Positions 27,167-37,226 are shown, counted from the first letter of the stretch. The stretch is DNA of 64,000 nucleotides from Janthinobacterium sp. (GCA_003133225.1 PKWL01000098.1:26119-90118); one strand, 5' to 3'. A program made the numbers and translations. Notes: generated from the letters alone by a model not told the origin.

Positions 27167-29468
27167 AACGCCCCGCATGATCCCATTCAATCAGCCCTCC
27201 GTCCTATCGGGAAAGGTTAGGGGAGTCAAAAAAGAAAATGACATTTCGCTTGGATGGGTCGCGACCAGCTACCCCCAGCTTACCGCGTGGCGTGTGTTGG
27301 CTGTGGAGTGGATGAAAGGCGAAACCCAAGGCGTTCAGTATAGGCTCCAGGCTCTCTCCACATTTTTGGAGAGGTACGTCGTGCAACGTAGCCTTCCATT
27401 AGACCCGGCGGTGTTCCTGGCACGTGGCACGGTCCTGCCGGATTTCTACGGGACCGCCTGCCCGAATTCGGCGGCGGGCATCAACTACAACAACGCCATC
27501 CACGCCTTTCTGAACTTTGTGTTACTGCGAAACTTCAGTGTCGCCCACGACCATGGCCATCCCGTGGTCTCTTTGCCCTACCATAATCCCGTGGCGCACC
27601 GCTCGCGAGCTGGACTGCCAATGCTCGATGAAAGCGTTTATTCTCCACTTCCTTACGGCTACATTGACGAGCTGCGCCAGATGTTGGCAGCCGGACCGCA
27701 TTTCCGTGAATGGCACTGGGCGCAAAGCGCACTTGGAGCCGACATAGGGCAGCCCACCGGGACAATGGCGCCTGACTGGTTTCAGGTAACTGATGCCGAA
27801 ATTGACAAGGCCGATCCGGACTGCGTCTTTCGGTTGCGTCTACGGACTAAAAACGCAGGTGGACCGGTGCTGGAGATGTGGAGCCCGGTGCGCTGGGTGG
27901 CATTGCTAGCAAAGCTACTGGTGCCGCTGCGCACTTTCCAGGTGCGCATGCTCGACTCCGGGGAGGCGGACACATGGTGCTATGACGCGGGTTCTTGGAC
28001 ACTGAACACTCACCGGCTGGCCGAAGGCAGCGAACGCCAGCCCTTGCAGCAGGGAGTGTTCCGTCGAACTAATTCGCTCATTGATGGCGAACCGGTGTGG
28101 ACGGTTCTTTACATCAACACCAACAAGACCCGGGACATCACCAGATCCGGTTCGGACAAAGGCTACGTGCTGCCCTGGCCGCATCCGGAGCTGCTCTACT
28201 GGCTGGAAAAATTGCGCAACTGGCAGAAGAAATACAACCCCACCAGCAGCCGCACAGCTTGGACTAAGCTTGACGGCCGCCATATATCGGCCAAGAGCGA
28301 GGTCCAACTAGCAGGGTATCCGGATGCCTGCTTCCTCTTCCGGATGCGGGAGGCGCGACCAGGTGAGCGGCACTTGCCACTCACCGACATGCAAATGCAA
28401 ATTCCATGGTTTGACCTGCTGGAAGCCCTTGAGTTAAGGCTGGGCGCTGCGGGCGAAGCCCACAGCAATGGAGCACCGATCCGGTTTCTGCCGCCGCCTG
28501 AGCAGCAGCGTAGCCGTAGCAATACGAAAACAACCTTGTTCCCTTTGCACAGTCTGCGCGTTGCGCTTGTGACTGCTCTGGCTCTTGAAGGTCAAGTCCC
28601 TTTCCCCGTGCTGCAGAAACTGGTCGGCCATAGCCGCCTGTTAATGACGTTGTATTACACCAAGCCGGGCGCCACACATATGCGCGACGTGCTCGCTGAC
28701 GCGGCGGAACGGCTCAATGCCAACAAAGAAGCCAGCATCCAGAATTTCCTGCTCGACACCGAACACGACGAGTTGCTTCGGCAGGCGATTTGCAACAGCG
28801 CGCATAGCCTCTCTGCGGCGATACCGCAGCTCCAGGCCGCGCGTAACCCCGCCGGTTGGATGCCGATGCATCATGGGCTGTGCCTTGTCGGGGGCAACAC
28901 CAATGGAGTGGAAGGAAATTCCACCATCGGCGGATGCTACAACGGAGGGCTAAATGTCGGCTCCACAGCAAATACAAAACAAGGTCCAGTGCCAGGTGGC
29001 GCCCGTAATTGCGTGCGTTGCCGCTGGTTCGTGACCGAACCTCACCACTTGCCGGCCTTGGCCGCACACTTTAACACCATCGCCTATCACTTCGACGAGG
29101 CGCGAAACGCCTGTCTCGTCAATGAAAAATCTTTACAAGAGCTGAAGAAACTGAGGGCCGACGCGGAAGAAAGCAATCAACCGTTCGCCCGGCTGGACGT
29201 CTATCGCCAGGCCGAGCGGGTGTGGGAAACAGCCATGAAGCGCTTCAGCGATTTAGCAGAGGATCTTGTTGCCTGCTACCGATTAATGGCACGTTGCCAA
29301 AAGGCGGTGGAAGGCACCCAGGGCGACGGAACGCAGCTGATTGCCGCAGGCGGCGTGGCAGATGTGCACTTTGCCTTTGAGGAAACGGAGTCCGAACTGC
29401 TGCAGTTGAACGGTATGTGCCAACGATCACTTCAGCAGTCTTGTGTAAATTGGCTGACGGATGATTAA
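27144..29468 (+). CDS. Large tyrosine-recombinase-like integrase, GmtZ-like
   Basis: 774 residues from GTG 27144, overlapping the upstream gene. Around residues 470-520 it has a recombinase C-terminal box: HSLRVALVTALALEG (HxxR), then LVGHSRLLMTLYYTK with late His and Tyr. The N-terminal ~250 residues resemble a core-binding region. After the catalytic box there are ~250 extra residues with a possible zinc site (GGCYNGG, NCVRCRWF, PHHLPALAAH) and a helical tail. This size and order match the integrase called GmtZ in gamma-mobile-trio islands (also annotated VPA1269 family), as far as I can tell without a search. Two unequal tyrosine recombinases in tandem suggest a heteromeric integration machine. 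Confidence 0.72.
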   Translation: MVIKSSVKTPRMIPFNQPSVLSGKVRGVKKENDISLGWVATSYPQLTAWRVLAVEWMKGETQGVQYRLQALSTFLERYVVQRSLPLDPAVFLARGTVLPDFYGTACPNSAAGINYNNAIHAFLNFVLLRNFSVAHDHGHPVVSLPYHNPVAHRSRAGLPMLDESVYSPLPYGYIDELRQMLAAGPHFREWHWAQSALGADIGQPTGTMAPDWFQVTDAEIDKADPDCVFRLRLRTKNAGGPVLEMWSPVRWVALLAKLLVPLRTFQVRMLDSGEADTWCYDAGSWTLNTHRLAEGSERQPLQQGVFRRTNSLIDGEPVWTVLYINTNKTRDITRSGSDKGYVLPWPHPELLYWLEKLRNWQKKYNPTSSRTAWTKLDGRHISAKSEVQLAGYPDACFLFRMREARPGERHLPLTDMQMQIPWFDLLEALELRLGAAGEAHSNGAPIRFLPPPEQQRSRSNTKTTLFPLHSLRVALVTALALEGQVPFPVLQKLVGHSRLLMTLYYTKPGATHMRDVLADAAERLNANKEASIQNFLLDTEHDELLRQAICNSAHSLSAAIPQLQAARNPAGWMPMHHGLCLVGGNTNGVEGNSTIGGCYNGGLNVGSTANTKQGPVPGGARNCVRCRWFVTEPHHLPALAAHFNTIAYHFDEARNACLVNEKSLQELKKLRADAEESNQPFARLDVYRQAERVWETAMKRFSDLAEDLVACYRLMARCQKAVEGTQGDGTQLIAAGGVADVHFAFEETESELLQLNGMCQRSLQQSCVNWLTDD

Positions 29469-29529
29469 CTATAACTCGATCCGAAGCATGATCGGGCAGG
29501 GCAGATTATGAACGGTAGCCGAAAATTTT

Positions 29530-30062
29530 CATCGACCTGCGGGCAGAGTTGTCAGCTTACGCCAGGTGCGACGCGACTTCGCGCCATGCTTTGTTTCCAG
29601 CCATTTCCCCGCGCCAAAGACTCCAGACCTCTACTGTCAATCAACACATGCATCGGCCCCTTTGGCGCCAATTTCGATTTCGCAACCGTTAGTCCCATCG
29701 CTCGCCGACTCACCGTCGTGTGATCCGGAACCGAGAGCGCCAGGCTCATCAACGTCAGCACCGAATCCATCAAACCTTCGGTTTGCCGTAGCGCCATTTT
29801 GAACGCTGCGCAGCATTAGACAAGTCTCGATGGCGATAACCCGATACCGGGCCTGCCCATTTGGCCCAATGCTTTGCCACTTATCCAGCGCATCCTCTTC
29901 TATCCATAACGCCAAACTGCCGTGCCGACGGAGCCCGGCTTCATATTCTGGCCAATTCTGCACCTTGAAAAACATCTTCGGTATATGATGACGATCTGCG
30001 TTGTGCTTGTTTGGCATTGCGTGCGTTCGGTAAATCCGGAGCCGCATCGTACTATCAACCAC
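29530..30062 (-). mobile_element. IS5-family transposase, frameshifted N-terminal part
   Basis: The minus strand encodes HHIPKMFFKVQNWPEYEAGL and GSLALWIEEDALDKWQ, then in another frame MALRQTEGLMDSVLTLM and HVLIDSRGLESLARG. These are the N-terminal and first-Asp regions of an IS5/IS1182-like DDE transposase. At least two frameshifts, and the 3' half is missing. It closes the recombinase module on its right. Confidence 0.75.
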
Positions 30063-30245
30063 TTCTCAAGTCCGAAGTGCACCGAAGAATACAAATATGA
30101 CGCTGGATTGAAATTAAAACCGGCTGAATCGCGGAAATATTTTTCCCGACAATTTGGTAAGCCACAGAAACTTATTTTTAGAAGTCCCCATATGTCCAAG
30201 TTCGATAGCAGTTCTGGTTTTGATAGCCACTTTTGGAAACCTGAT

Positions 30246-30415
30246 TATGTTCTTTCGTCAGCCTTTCTTAGCCCCAATATAATGCGCTTGGGACATGGCT
30301 TTGTCTGGGCGGCGGCGACCGCCATTCGCGGCACCATCGCTGCCATGTCCGCACGCCGATTAAATCGGTATTGCACCTCGGCGAGATAGCGACGGGCGTA
30401 CTTGGAGCAGTTTAT
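30246..30415 (-). mobile_element. IS1595-like transposase, C-terminal fragment
   Basis: The minus strand reads YARRYLAEVQYRFNRRADMA, then AMVPRMAVAAAQTKP. The FNRRxDxAxMxxRL pattern is the end of IS1595/ISXO2-type transposases. It is fused in overlapping frames to the 3' end of a GGDEF-coding gene, which it appears to truncate. Confidence 0.6.
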
Positions 30416-31229
30416 CGCCTGAGCTGTAGCCCAAAACTTTGTTGATTTCATGAAATTGGCCAACTTGAAGATGTAAAAGCGCCAGCGCCCGGTGTTGCTG
30501 CTTCGCCGTTTCAATTTTCCCTTGCAGCCCTTCCAACAATTGGGTGCGATTGGGCAAATCGGTCAACGGATCGTAGTACGCGAGGCGTTCAAGGGCGGCT
30601 TGCGCCTCGCGATGCTGCACCCGCGTGCGCAAATTGGCAATACCATAAGCCAGATCGTCCGCCAGCTGGCTGAGCAGGTTGACTTCGCCCGCACCGAAGG
30701 CATCAAGTTCGGCCGCGGCAATGGCTAGGGCGCCGAGCACCTCCCCATCGACACGTAGGGGAAAGGCGGTAACGGAGGCATAGCCCTTTTGGATCGCATC
30801 CTCGCGAAAGCGATCGTAAGTTGGGCCAGCTAAGCCAAGATCGGTGAGGTTCCTTCCCACGACAGGCTCACCGGTGCGGATAGCGGTGCCAATAGCGGTG
30901 CCGCCTGATTCCATATCTTCGGCCCAATTAAAATGGAACGCTTTGGACCGTTCTTTATCCATACCAACGCCCGCCATCCAACGGATACTCTTTAGTTCAT
31001 TATGCTCCAGATAAGCGACCCACGCGAAGCGGTAGCCCCCCGTTTCCACAATGACCCGGCACATATCGTGCAGCAACTCCTGCTCGTCCGACGCCCGCAG
31101 CAAAGTCCTGTTGCCATCGCTCAAGGTCTTGAGGGTGAGGCTGACACGCGAGAACTCTTTCGCTGCTTGCCCGTCCGTCAATGCAGGACTGGCATCGCCT
31201 GCGGTCGGGTCATCAGAAGGGTATGCCAT
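30360..31229 (-). pseudogene. GAF-GGDEF diguanylate cyclase, 3'-truncated
   Basis: 289 residues from ATG 31229. A GAF domain (about 45-190) has TLLRASDEQELLHDMCRVIV and GYASVTAFPLRVDGEVLGAL. A GGDEF domain begins at LAYYDPLTDLPNRTQLLEGL and runs to GYSSGDKLLQ, where the frame passes into foreign sequence before the GGDEF motif itself. The active-site half is thus missing and cyclase activity is impossible. The break coincides with the IS1595-like fragment. It may still make a truncated GAF protein. GAF-GGDEF proteins are usually cytoplasmic sensors of small ligands that make c-di-GMP. Confidence 0.75.
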
Positions 31230-31381
31230 TAGTACCACCCCAACGTTTTGTTCATTTGATTATACGCTGCGCCCCCGGCGCACATTTGCCAGCGACGCAA
31301 ACATAAGCGGTAACCATCTGGCGACGGACACGAGCCGATCACCCTCCAGGAGGGTAAGAAACGAGGCGGCCAAACTCGTTC

Positions 31382-32509
31382 CTACCCTGCTGAGCTTTCA
31401 CGGTAACCCCTGCTGACAAAGAGAATCACTCCGAGGAGGAATAACCCGGTCACAACGCCTAACAATCGTTCGACTGGAGCATGATAGTTTTCCAGTAGGT
31501 TGGGGTCGTGAACGAACGCCGTCAGATAACCCAGGCAGAATTGCGCCCCGAAGTAGCCGAGCCCCTCTTTGCCGATTTGGACATGCCGGCCTATCCAAAC
31601 TCCAGTAGGCAAAGCTAGCCACCAGAGTGGTAGGAAGTGGCCCGTGACGAATAACATCAGGATCCCCACAATTCCACCACATAGACAACCGACGGCACGA
31701 TGGATTGTTTTCCGGATGACCGCACCGCGCCGATCTTTAGAAAAATCCGTAAATGGCATCACCATCACCGCGAAAATCGAGATTGACGCCTGGGCAAAGG
31801 AATCAATCTTGAAGTAATAGCCGAGCGAAGTCACAAGCGCCACAGCCAACGCGCCTTCAAAGGCGTGTCGCAACAGAAGCAATCGCGCCTCTCGCTGAGT
31901 TACCACGGTAATTCCCGGGATTGGCACATCGGCCAGACCGCGCACCGCCCCGAAAAAAACGTTGGGTTGTGATGGCCATACCAATTCAAACAGCACGGAA
32001 ACGGCGATACACGCCACCGCCCCCACCGCGACGTTCGCAATGCGCATGATGACAAGGTGAGAAATGTCGGCGCATGTCGTTATGGCAAACGCCAAGACAA
32101 CGACATGGGTACAACCGCCAAATAGCCATGCATAGCCAAAACGCGATACCAATGCCTGATAAATCGTCAACAATGAAATCAGAAATATCCACAGGATTAT
32201 GATGACGGCGCTTCCGGCAAATGTTGCTGCAACGTAAATCGCGAGCACCGCGCCGATTGCTGTTCCACCAATACGAAAGACGCCGCGCCTGAGTGATTCT
32301 TCGAAACGTGCGTGAATCACCATGTAGCCACTGAAGGCAGCCCACCAGATGTCATCCAACCCCAAGGTCAGAGCGAGCAGAATAGCCAACATGATCGACA
32401 GCGATGCCTTGAGGGGCTCGCGCGCTCCAGTCCCTCGCAGCGACAGCAATGCCAGTTCCCTCATCAGCGCCGAAGGAATGCTGCTGGCAGTTGTGTACCA
32501 TTTTTTCAT
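31382..32509 (-). CDS. FUSC-family (AaeB-like) aromatic acid exporter
   Basis: 375 residues, about 10 TM segments in two blocks (residues about 30-160 and 215-365), with YMVIHARFEESLRRGVFRIGGTAIGA in the first, the pattern of fusaric-acid-resistance / p-hydroxybenzoate efflux proteins. Such proteins export aromatic acids with an HlyD-type partner; none is intact here. It is shorter than full AaeB (about 650), lacking the cytoplasmic half. Its ATG overlaps the stop of a 39-codon membrane ORF as TGATG. Probably relief from toxic aromatic acids; substrate unknown. Confidence 0.8.
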   Translation of the reverse strand: MKKWYTTASSIPSALMRELALLSLRGTGAREPLKASLSIMLAILLALTLGLDDIWWAAFSGYMVIHARFEESLRRGVFRIGGTAIGAVLAIYVAATFAGSAVIIILWIFLISLLTIYQALVSRFGYAWLFGGCTHVVVLAFAITTCADISHLVIMRIANVAVGAVACIAVSVLFELVWPSQPNVFFGAVRGLADVPIPGITVVTQREARLLLLRHAFEGALAVALVTSLGYYFKIDSFAQASISIFAVMVMPFTDFSKDRRGAVIRKTIHRAVGCLCGGIVGILMLFVTGHFLPLWWLALPTGVWIGRHVQIGKEGLGYFGAQFCLGYLTAFVHDPNLLENYHAPVERLLGVVTGLFLLGVILFVSRGYRESSAG

Positions 32510-32628
32510 CAGACCATTCGCGTACTATGACGAACAGGTTGACTTGTGTCGATCTGACCACGCCCGTACGTCGCAAAACCGACTACAACAATAGCAACGC
32601 CTGCCACAATTACGCGCTTGGGGTTCAT
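32509..32628 (-). CDS. 39-residue single-TM ORF coupled to FUSC gene
   Basis: Starts MNPKRVIVAGVAIVVVGFAT, a positively charged start plus one TM segment, then a short polar tail. Its TGA overlaps the FUSC start (TGATG). The N-terminus looks like the membrane anchor of an HlyD/AaeA-type membrane-fusion protein, so it could be the stub left when most of that gene was deleted. It could also be a real small membrane partner like AaeX. The ribosome site is weak. Confidence 0.45.
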   Translation of the reverse strand: MNPKRVIVAGVAIVVVGFATYGRGQIDTSQPVRHSTRMV

Positions 32629-33023
32629 GATCCATTGCATCTTTCAATACTTTCTACCTGAGTTGAATCTCTGGTTATCGCCGTTTATTTTGGTTCGCAA
32701 ATTTTTGATGGGGCGAGCAAGAGCTCTGGATTTAGAACTCCCTTATGCAACCAAAGCATAAAACTGGAGCAGGCGTAAGATCACTGCCGTCTTGCAATTG
32801 ACCATTGCGGCCCGTTCGGCATCGGTGCCCTTGCTGCGATAAAGCTCTAGAACTGAGATTAGTTTGTCCTCAGGTTATCTGCTGATTGTTGATTTTTTTG
32901 CTCGAATTGCCGACGCCGGGCGAATTCATCCTCCCGCAAAACGCCCGGCAGCTCAGCCTAAATATAAGAATATCGCACCCCAAGCGATTGAATGCCGCCC
33001 AAGAATTGGCGACATAAACAGAC
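32629..33023. other. Intergenic region with possible gene remnant
   Basis: About 395 bp. A closed minus-strand frame near 32755-32875 reads LISVLELYRSKGTDAERAAM, which looks protein-like but has no start codon before it and no family I recognise; probably a gene remnant. No other feature seen. Confidence 0.3.
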
Positions 33024-34826
33024 TTAAAATTGGTCTTCAGTGAGCGCCAGGACACCGGCGCTGCCCTCGATGATGGCGATGCGCAAGCTTGACGCTTGCG
33101 ACAACAGATGGTCGGCAAAGAAGCGCGCGGTGCCGATTTTCGCTTCAAAAAATGCGCGCTCGCCGTCGCCGGCGGCCAGCTTGTTGTGCGCGATGATGGC
33201 CGCGCGCGCCATCTGCCAGCCGCCCAACACAATGCCGGCCAGTTTCAGGTAGGGCACGCTGCCGGCGAAGACGGCCAAGATGTCCGACTTCATGGTGCCA
33301 GCCACGTAAGTGACCACCACTTCCAGGTCCGAACTGGCGCCCGAGAGGCGGTTCAAGATCGCCTTGAAGTTGGCGCCATGATCACCGTCCGTCAGGCGCG
33401 CCAGTTGCGCTTCGGTCGCGCGCACCTGGGCGATGATGCTGTGGGCCACCGCGCCGCCGTCGCGCACGGTCTTGCGCCCGACCAGGTCGTTGGCCTGGAT
33501 CGCCGTCGTGCCTTCGTAAATCGTCAAGATCTTGGAATCGCGGTAATGCTGGGCGGCGCCCGTTTCTTCTATGAATCCCATGCCGCCGTGCACTTGCACC
33601 CCGTCGCGCGTGACGTCTTGCGACATTTCCGTCGACCAGCCCTTGATGACCGGAACCAGGTAGTCATAAACGGCCAGGTTGGCGGCGCGGGTGGCCGCAT
33701 CCGGATGGTGGTGCGCCGTGTCGCCGATGGCCGCGCCGACATAGGCCAGAGCGCGCGCCGCTTCCGTTTGCGCGCGCATCGACATCAGCATGCGGCGCAC
33801 GTCCGGATGGTGAATGATCGACACCGGCCCGGGCGAGCCGGCCAGGCCGCGCGATTGCACGCGCTCCTTGGCGAACGCCACCGCTTTCTGATAGGCGCGC
33901 TCGGCTAAGCCGATGCCTTGCATGCCGACCCCGAAACGGGCCGCGTTCATCATGATGAACATGTATTCCAGGCCGCGGTTCTCCTCGCCCACCAAAGTGC
34001 CGATCGCGCCGCCATGGTCGCCAAATTGCAGCACCGCGGTCGGGCTGGCCTTGATGCCCAGCTTGTGCTCGATCGACACGCAATGGACATCGTTGCGCTC
34101 TCCCAGCGAACCGTCGGCATTGACCAGGAACTTCGGCACGACGAAGAGGGAAATGCCCTTGACGCCGGCGGGGGCGTCGGGCGTGCGCGCCAGCACCAGG
34201 TGGATGATGTTTTCAGCCAGGTCGTGCTCGCCGTAGGTGATGAAGATCTTGGTGCCGAACACCTTGAAGGTGGCGTCGCCCTGCGGCACGGCGCGCGTGC
34301 GCACCGCCGGCAGATCGGAGCCGGCTTGCGGCTCGGTCAGGTTCATGGTGCCGGTCCAGCGCCCGCCGATGAGCGGCTCCAGATAGGTGGCCTTTTGCGC
34401 GGCGCTGCCGGCCGTCAGCAAGGCTTCGATCGCGCCGTCCGACAACATGGCCACCAGTGCGAACGAGATGCTGGCCGAATTGAGCATTTCGATGCAAGGC
34501 GTCGCCAGCAGCTTGGGCAAGCCTTGGCCGCCGAACTCTGGCGGATGCTGAACACCCTGCCAGCCGGCCTCGGCAAACGCCTTGAAAGCTTCCTTGAAGC
34601 CTTTGGAGGTCGTCACCTGGCCGTCGTGCCAGTAGCTCGGCTCCCTGTCGCTGGCGGCGTTTAACGGCGCCACCACCGCGGCGCAAAATTTCGCGTTCTC
34701 TTCCAGTACGGCCTCGGCCGTGTCCAAGGTCGCGTCAAGGCAGCCCGGCAAGGCATTGACTTCGGCCAGGCCGGCCACTTCGTTCAGGACGAACAGCATA
34801 TCTTTAAGGGGGGCTTTGTAATTCAT
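33024..34826 (-). CDS. Acyl-CoA dehydrogenase (large, DmdC/FadE-like)
   Basis: 600 residues from ATG 34826 behind GGAG. Long-type acyl-CoA dehydrogenase: N-terminal helical extension, TGTMNLTEPQAGSDL in the FAD-binding strand region, NAARFGVGMQGIGLAERAYQ, catalytic Glu in ILTIYEGTTAIQANDLVGRK and an added C-terminal domain. It oxidises an acyl-CoA to the enoyl-CoA with electrons to ETF. It is a paralogue of the gene at 39376-41238. It lies downstream of the beta-oxidation genes but is separated from them by IS fragments, so it may have lost the operon promoter. Confidence 0.9.
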   Translation of the reverse strand: MNYKAPLKDMLFVLNEVAGLAEVNALPGCLDATLDTAEAVLEENAKFCAAVVAPLNAASDREPSYWHDGQVTTSKGFKEAFKAFAEAGWQGVQHPPEFGGQGLPKLLATPCIEMLNSASISFALVAMLSDGAIEALLTAGSAAQKATYLEPLIGGRWTGTMNLTEPQAGSDLPAVRTRAVPQGDATFKVFGTKIFITYGEHDLAENIIHLVLARTPDAPAGVKGISLFVVPKFLVNADGSLGERNDVHCVSIEHKLGIKASPTAVLQFGDHGGAIGTLVGEENRGLEYMFIMMNAARFGVGMQGIGLAERAYQKAVAFAKERVQSRGLAGSPGPVSIIHHPDVRRMLMSMRAQTEAARALAYVGAAIGDTAHHHPDAATRAANLAVYDYLVPVIKGWSTEMSQDVTRDGVQVHGGMGFIEETGAAQHYRDSKILTIYEGTTAIQANDLVGRKTVRDGGAVAHSIIAQVRATEAQLARLTDGDHGANFKAILNRLSGASSDLEVVVTYVAGTMKSDILAVFAGSVPYLKLAGIVLGGWQMARAAIIAHNKLAAGDGERAFFEAKIGTARFFADHLLSQASSLRIAIIEGSAGVLALTEDQF

Positions 34827-34999
34827 CTCATTTCTCCAAAAGTGATCGCCACCCAATGCCTGCGGGACCGGTGGCTTGCAAAGTTCAATTCAAAGTGATC
34901 GGCAGATTAATGCCGAGTTGACCAGCTACAAAACGATTTCAAGCAGTTCGCCGGGCGTCTTTTCCAAAACGAGCGACACGGGCCGCACCAGCATGCCTT

Positions 35000-35204
35000 G
35001 TCATGACCGCGCACCAGCCCGGCCAATTCGACACATCACGGCAGTAAACTCGCAAAATTCGAGCAGGTGCTCATGGATAAAGGCCTCATCAATAATCATC
35101 CAGCGCGCCTTGCCTTGGTGGGTAACGCTGGCGATTATTGGCAACTTCTTCTGCCGGGGGAACGACCCACCGCGATCGTCACTGGCGTTTTCTCGCCGAA
35201 ACAA
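35000..35204 (-). mobile_element. IS630-like transposase fragment
   Basis: The minus strand reads IASVTHQGKARWMIIDEAF, then LLEF, resembling the middle of an IS630-family DDE transposase (S-x-V-T-x-Q-G-K-x-RW). The rest is absent. It directly adjoins an IS5-like fragment. The remaining intergenic sequence to the acyl-CoA dehydrogenase gene (34827-35000) shows nothing recognisable. Confidence 0.5.
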
Positions 35205-35208
35205 AGCC

Positions 35209-35802
35209 TCAGATCTTGGCGATTCCGCGCCGTAAAAAAATTAAGCTACCACCGCCAGAGCCGTGGGGTTTATCGTTGAGGCGCCTAGAAGGCGCTGGTA
35301 ATCCGTTAGCCACTGAATACGGCCATCGGGCACGCACTCCGTTCGAAATCGACGCCAGGTTCATCGCCCAACGACTCAACGTACCGTGGTCGGGAACGTT
35401 AAGCGAGACTTCTAACAACGCGAAAACCGAGGCCATCAGCCCTTCGGTCTGGCGCAGCGGCAGATGAAATGCCAGCCGTAGCATCAGGCCCGTCTCGATC
35501 GCCAGATTCCAATAGCAGCGCCGCCCGCCCGGAGTAAGCCGGGACGTTGTCCACCAAGCGGCCATGGCCTCGTCAGTCACCCACAATCTCAAGCTGGTTC
35601 GCCGCCGAAGACCGGCGTCGTACTCTGCCCAGTTGCTCACCTTTACATGTCGTTTTTGAAATATGGTGACGCCGTTTGGCGTTTTATTTGTTCGGTACGG
35701 TTCGGGATGATTTATCAGAATCCGAGCGACCTGATTGCTCTTGCACATATGCAACAATGTCATAGGGAGCGCTCGCTCCAAATAAGGCTCCGTGCCGTTC
35801 AC
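35209..35802 (-). mobile_element. IS5-family transposase, N-terminal part
   Basis: 197 codons open. The part KRHVKVSNWAEYDAGLRRRT, LRLWVTDEAMAAWW and LRQTEGLMASVFALL matches the N-terminal half of IS5-type DDE transposases; it is related to, but distinct from, the copy at 29530-30062. After about residue 150 the similarity is lost, before the catalytic core is complete. The insertion separates the thiolase gene from the last acyl-CoA dehydrogenase gene. Confidence 0.75.
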
Positions 35803-35871
35803 CGCCCAACCGAGAAATGACGCGGCGGCTGCCCGCCCCTTAGATTGGTGTGTGAAGCCCAGTATCCACCA

Positions 35872-37056
35872 TCACGCCACCTCGAACAATCCTGCGGCGC
35901 CCATGCCACCGCCGACGCACATTGTCACCACCACATATTTCACGCCGCGCCGCTTTCCTTCGATGAGCGCATGGCCGACTAGTCGCGCGCCCGTCATCCC
36001 GTACGGATGCCCGATCGAGATGCCGCCGCCGTTGACGTTATAAATATCAGGGTCAATTCCGAGCTTGTCGCGGCAATACAGCGCCTGGCAAGCGAACGCT
36101 TCGTTCAATTCCCACAAGCCGATATCCTGGATTCTTAATCCATGCTGCTTGAGCAGCTTCGGCACCGCATAGATCGGGCCAAAGCCCATCTCCTCCGGCG
36201 CATTGCCGGCCACCGCGATGCCGCGGTAAATTCCCAACGCCCGCAAGCCGCGCCGCTCGGCCAGCCGCGCCTCCATGACCACGCACGCCGAGGCGCCGTC
36301 GGATAACTGACTGGCATTGGCGGCCGTGATCACGCCGCCCTCGAGTATCGGCTTAAGGGCCGCCAAGCTTTCCAGCGTGGTGTCGGGCCGGTTGCCCTCA
36401 TCCTTGGATAGCGTCACTTCATGGTACGACACAGTGTTGGTCGCTCTGTCGATGACTTTCATGGTCGCCGTGATCGGCACGATTTCATCGTCGAGTTTGC
36501 CCGCCGCCTGGGCTGCAGCGGTACGCTGCTGCGACAGAAGCGCATACTGGTCTTGCTGTTCGCGGGTAATCGCAAAGCGCTTGGACACGAACTCCGCGGT
36601 GTCCAGCATCGGCATGTACGCATGTTCGACGGCAGCCGTCACCTTCGGATCCTGTTCCCGGTTGACCCATTCGAAATAAAGCGAGTTCAGTGCCGATATG
36701 TTTTCTTGGCCACCCGCCACCACCACCCCCATTCCGTCCACGATCACCTGCTTGGCAGCCGTCGCGATCGCCATTAGTCCCGACGCGCATTGGCGATCGA
36801 TGGTCTGGCCCGCCACCCCAATACCCAGACCCGCGGCCAGCCCGGCCAGCCGCCCCAGGTTCATGCCGGCGGTGCCGGCGCTTAGCACGGTCCCGACCAC
36901 GACATCGTCGATTTCTGCCGGCTCGACACCCGCGCGCTGTACTGCATGATGGATCGCATGCCCCAGCAAGGTGGGCGACTTGATGTTATTCAAAGCTCCG
37001 CGAAATGCTCTCCCAATGGGGGTGCGCGCGGTGGCGACGATGACTGCTTCTTTCAA
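35872..37056 (-). CDS. Acetyl-CoA acyltransferase (thiolase)
   Basis: 394 residues. Thiolase signatures are complete: nucleophile Cys in [18 protein letters not shown], His in [17 protein letters not shown] and the second Cys in [15 protein letters not shown]. It cleaves 3-ketoacyl-CoA to acetyl-CoA and a shortened acyl-CoA. It follows the FadB-like gene on the same strand with a 170-nt gap, so it completes a beta-oxidation set. Chain-length preference unknown. Confidence 0.93.
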   Translation of the reverse strand: MKEAVIVATARTPIGRAFRGALNNIKSPTLLGHAIHHAVQRAGVEPAEIDDVVVGTVLSAGTAGMNLGRLAGLAAGLGIGVAGQTIDRQCASGLMAIATAAKQVIVDGMGVVVAGGQENISALNSLYFEWVNREQDPKVTAAVEHAYMPMLDTAEFVSKRFAITREQQDQYALLSQQRTAAAQAAGKLDDEIVPITATMKVIDRATNTVSYHEVTLSKDEGNRPDTTLESLAALKPILEGGVITAANASQLSDGASACVVMEARLAERRGLRALGIYRGIAVAGNAPEEMGFGPIYAVPKLLKQHGLRIQDIGLWELNEAFACQALYCRDKLGIDPDIYNVNGGGISIGHPYGMTGARLVGHALIEGKRRGVKYVVVTMCVGGGMGAAGLFEVA

Positions 37057-37226
37057 AATGATGCTCCTGGTTGATGGCGCCAGTGGCGCCGGTAATGATA
37101 TGGATTTGCTTTATTCGCTGACCGCCTTGGACAACCTGTCCCAACCGACCTCGCCAGCCGTTCCTTTCACGCCGTGGACCCCCGGCTGCCGCATATGCAT
37201 TCGGAGGCGTCCAGGCATTACTGCCG

